A stretch of 5,979 nt of DNA, from NCBI GenBank assembly GCA_946222495.1, contig CAMICF010000187.1, positions 1 through 5,979 on the forward strand, written 5' to 3'. Position 1 is the stretch's first letter; every line of letters starts with the position of its first letter. A program made the position numbers and the translations under genes. Of the stretch, positions 4,800 to 5,979 are shown in pieces. This DNA is from an uncultured Janibacter sp. Its GTDB lineage: Bacteria; Actinomycetota; Actinomycetes; Actinomycetales; Dermatophilaceae. A model generated the notes under the pieces. The model had not been told where the DNA came from. It did not search any database and saw nothing but the letters and a program-made list of their open reading frames with translations.

Positions 4800-4827
4800 G
4801 GGAATGCGTCGCAGGGGAAGTCTGTTG
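4800..4827 (+). promoter_or_regulatory. SigR-type autoregulatory promoter
   Basis: GGGAAT (4800-4805), 18 bp, then GTTG (4824-4827) is an exact match to the SigR/SigH consensus GGGAAT-N18-GTT. It lies upstream of the sigma-factor gene, where autoregulation is known for Streptomyces sigR. The predicted transcript starts near 4833-4836. It begins 16 bp after a repeat copy. Confidence 0.85.
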
Positions 4828-4907
4828 AAACCGGACGAAGAACCTGACACGACGGACAGGAGTCCTGGTGCTCGTACTGCACGCCGGAGAGCGCACCGCC
4901 ACACCGC

Positions 4908-4913
4908 TAGGGT
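4908..4913 (+). promoter_or_regulatory. Possible -10 element for a leaderless short sigR transcript
   Basis: TAGGGT fits TANNNT and ends 8 nt before ATG 4922, so transcription could start at or next to the ATG. I see no good -35. GGTGGAG (4911-4917) overlaps it and could instead serve as a ribosome binding site for ATG 4922. Confidence 0.3.
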
Positions 4914-4921
4914 GGAGCGCG

Positions 4922-5572
4922 ATGACCGAGCCCACGACCGACGAGCTGGCGGCTCAGGCTGACGCCGACGCCGCGGTGGACGTCGCTACCGAGACCACCG
5001 AGCAGCGGCGGGCGCGCTTCGAGCGCGAGGCCATGCCCCTCCTCGACCAGCTGTACTCAGCCGCCCTTCGGACCACGCGTAACCCGACGGACGCCGAGGA
5101 CCTGGTCCAGGAGACGTACGCGAAGGCCTTCGCCGCCTTCCACCAGTACCGCCCGGGGACAAACCTCAAGGCGTGGATGTACCGGATCCTCACCAACACG
5201 TACATCAACACGTACCGCAAGAAGCAGCGCGAGCCGAAGCAGTCCGACTCCCCCGAGGTCGAGGACTACCAGCTGCACAAGGCCGAGCAGCACACGAGCC
5301 GTGGCCTGCGGTCCGCCGAGGTCGAGGCGCTCGACCGCATGCCCGACACCGAGGTGAAGCGGGCCCTGCAGGACCTGCCCGAGGACTTCCGGATGGCGGT
5401 CTACCTCGCCGACGTCGAGGGCTTCGCCTACAAGGAGATCGCGGAGATCATGGGCACCCCCATCGGCACCGTCATGTCGCGGCTGCACCGCGGCCGACGC
5501 CAGCTCCGCGAGAAGCTCACCGACTATGCCGTCGACCGTGGCGTCGACGCAGCGAAGGGGGGCACGTCATGA
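4922..5572 (+). CDS. sigR: ECF sigma factor of the SigR/SigH (ECF12) redox-stress family
   Basis: This 216-residue group IV sigma factor directs RNA polymerase to thiol-stress genes such as thioredoxin and mycothiol functions. Region 2 spans roughly residues 30-105, with NPTDAEDLVQETYAKAF and GTNLKAWMYRILTNTYIN. Region 4 spans about 145-210, with LPEDFRMAVYLADVEGFAY, EIAEIMGTPIGTVMSRLHRGR as its helix-turn-helix and REKL. ATG 4922 has GGTGGAG upstream. An in-frame GTG at 4868 has a better-spaced AGGAG (4858-4862, 5 nt away) and adds 18 residues; it could give a longer form from the SigR-type promoter at 4800-4827, as reported for the unstable SigR' of Streptomyces coelicolor. The stop overlaps the rsrA start as ATGA, so sigma and anti-sigma are translationally coupled. 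The symbol sigH would be equally defensible. Confidence 0.93.
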   Translation: MTEPTTDELAAQADADAAVDVATETTEQRRARFEREAMPLLDQLYSAALRTTRNPTDAEDLVQETYAKAFAAFHQYRPGTNLKAWMYRILTNTYINTYRKKQREPKQSDSPEVEDYQLHKAEQHTSRGLRSAEVEALDRMPDTEVKRALQDLPEDFRMAVYLADVEGFAYKEIAEIMGTPIGTVMSRLHRGRRQLREKLTDYAVDRGVDAAKGGTS

Positions 5573-5862
5573 GCCAAGAGCACATCGACTGCTCCCAGGC
5601 GCTGTACCGGATGAGCGAGTACCTCGACGGTGAGATGGGGGACGCCGAGCGGCGCGAGTTCAAGGAGCATCTCGCCAGTTGCGGGGCCTGCCTCACCGAG
5701 CACGACCTCGACCAGGTGCTCAAGGACCTCGTCCAGCGGTCCTGCGCCTGCGAGCCCGCTCCCCCGCAGCTCCGCACGACGATCATGCAGCGGATCACGA
5801 CGATCTGCGACGACGGGTCGTGGACCGAGGTCACGCAGGTGCGGCGCTACTCCGAGGGCTGA
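5569..5862 (+). CDS. rsrA: Zinc-binding redox-sensing anti-sigma factor (RsrA/RshA-like)
   Basis: This 97-residue ZAS-family anti-sigma factor should hold SigR inactive in reduced, zinc-bound form and release it when a disulfide forms. The zinc motif HLASCGAC gives His34, Cys38 and Cys41. Cys8 in IDCSQ matches the N-terminal trigger cysteine of RsrA, so the expected disulfide is Cys8-Cys41. YLDGEM and DLDQVLKDLVQR follow the family pattern. Where RsrA and RshA have adjacent cysteines, this protein has S-C-A-C (Cys59 and Cys61), and there is an extra Cys80. It overlaps sigR by 4 bp (ATGA). Its stop is followed within 8 bp by palindromic repeats; no separate terminator is visible before the window ends. 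Confidence 0.92.
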   Translation: MSQEHIDCSQALYRMSEYLDGEMGDAERREFKEHLASCGACLTEHDLDQVLKDLVQRSCACEPAPPQLRTTIMQRITTICDDGSWTEVTQVRRYSEG

Positions 5863-5863
5863 G

Positions 5864-5979
5864 CCCCACGTTGGTTGAGGAAGGGGGCACCCGCCGACCC
5901 CACGTTGGTTGAGGAGCGAAGCCGTCCACGGCTGAGCCTCGAAACCACCCGTCACTCGATTTCGAGGCTCGTCGCTAGC
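5864..5979 (+). repeat. Half copy, spacer and BIME-like element cut by the window end
   Basis: GTTGGTTGAGG (5870-5880) is a half copy. After a spacer shared with 4717-4740 comes a complete forward arm (5904-5946, core AGCCGT-CC-ACGGCT), an 11-bp gap and an inverted arm from 5958 that is truncated at the window edge. The inner hairpins might serve as a transcription stop for sigR-rsrA. Confidence 0.85.

Overview
The window is high-GC DNA with actinobacterial gene content: a nickel superoxide dismutase with its maturation protease, a SigR/RsrA-type redox sigma and anti-sigma pair, and the 24-residue ribosomal protein bL37. Dispersed 43-bp palindromic repeats fill several intergenic gaps. A member of the Micrococcales, perhaps Intrasporangiaceae-like, is my inference; no rRNA or other phylogenetic marker is present to prove it.

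Layout. Positions 1-136 hold repeat elements. Then sodX (168-497, +) and sodN (582-983, +) form the Ni-SOD module, closed by a strong hairpin at 1001-1039. This hairpin also ends the convergent minus-strand operon. That operon runs from 3783 down to 1041 and has three genes: a small secreted-type peptide with five SGIDWA repeats, then two membrane proteins with degenerate HD-GYP domains. The two membrane genes overlap by ATGA. The upstream protein keeps HHE/GYP but has lost the HD pair, and the downstream protein keeps the HD pair but has lost HH/GYP. The peptide gene has a 5' leader that can fold into a pseudoknot over its ribosome binding site and contains a three-codon mini-ORF overlapping the GTG start.

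Divergent from the peptide gene is bL37 (3913-3987, +) with its own terminator (4004-4042). Two 43-bp repeats follow, then a GIY-YIG nuclease of the YhbQ/UPF0213 type (4220-4522, +) and a repeat-rich intergenic region (4514-4783). A perfect SigR-type promoter (GGGAAT-N18-GTTG, 4800-4827) precedes sigR (4922-5571, +, with a possible longer form from GTG 4868) and the overlapping rsrA (5569-5862, +). Repeats resume at 5870 and run off the window.

How it works together. SodX removes the SodN propeptide so that the nickel hook is exposed. SigR/RsrA is a thiol-disulfide switch that autoregulates. The most unusual part is the operon at 1041-3783. I propose that it encodes an extracellular repeat peptide acting with a two-part membrane HD-GYP-like protein, in which each subunit carries half of the catalytic signature. 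The gene structure and motifs are seen in the sequence; the signalling role is inference.
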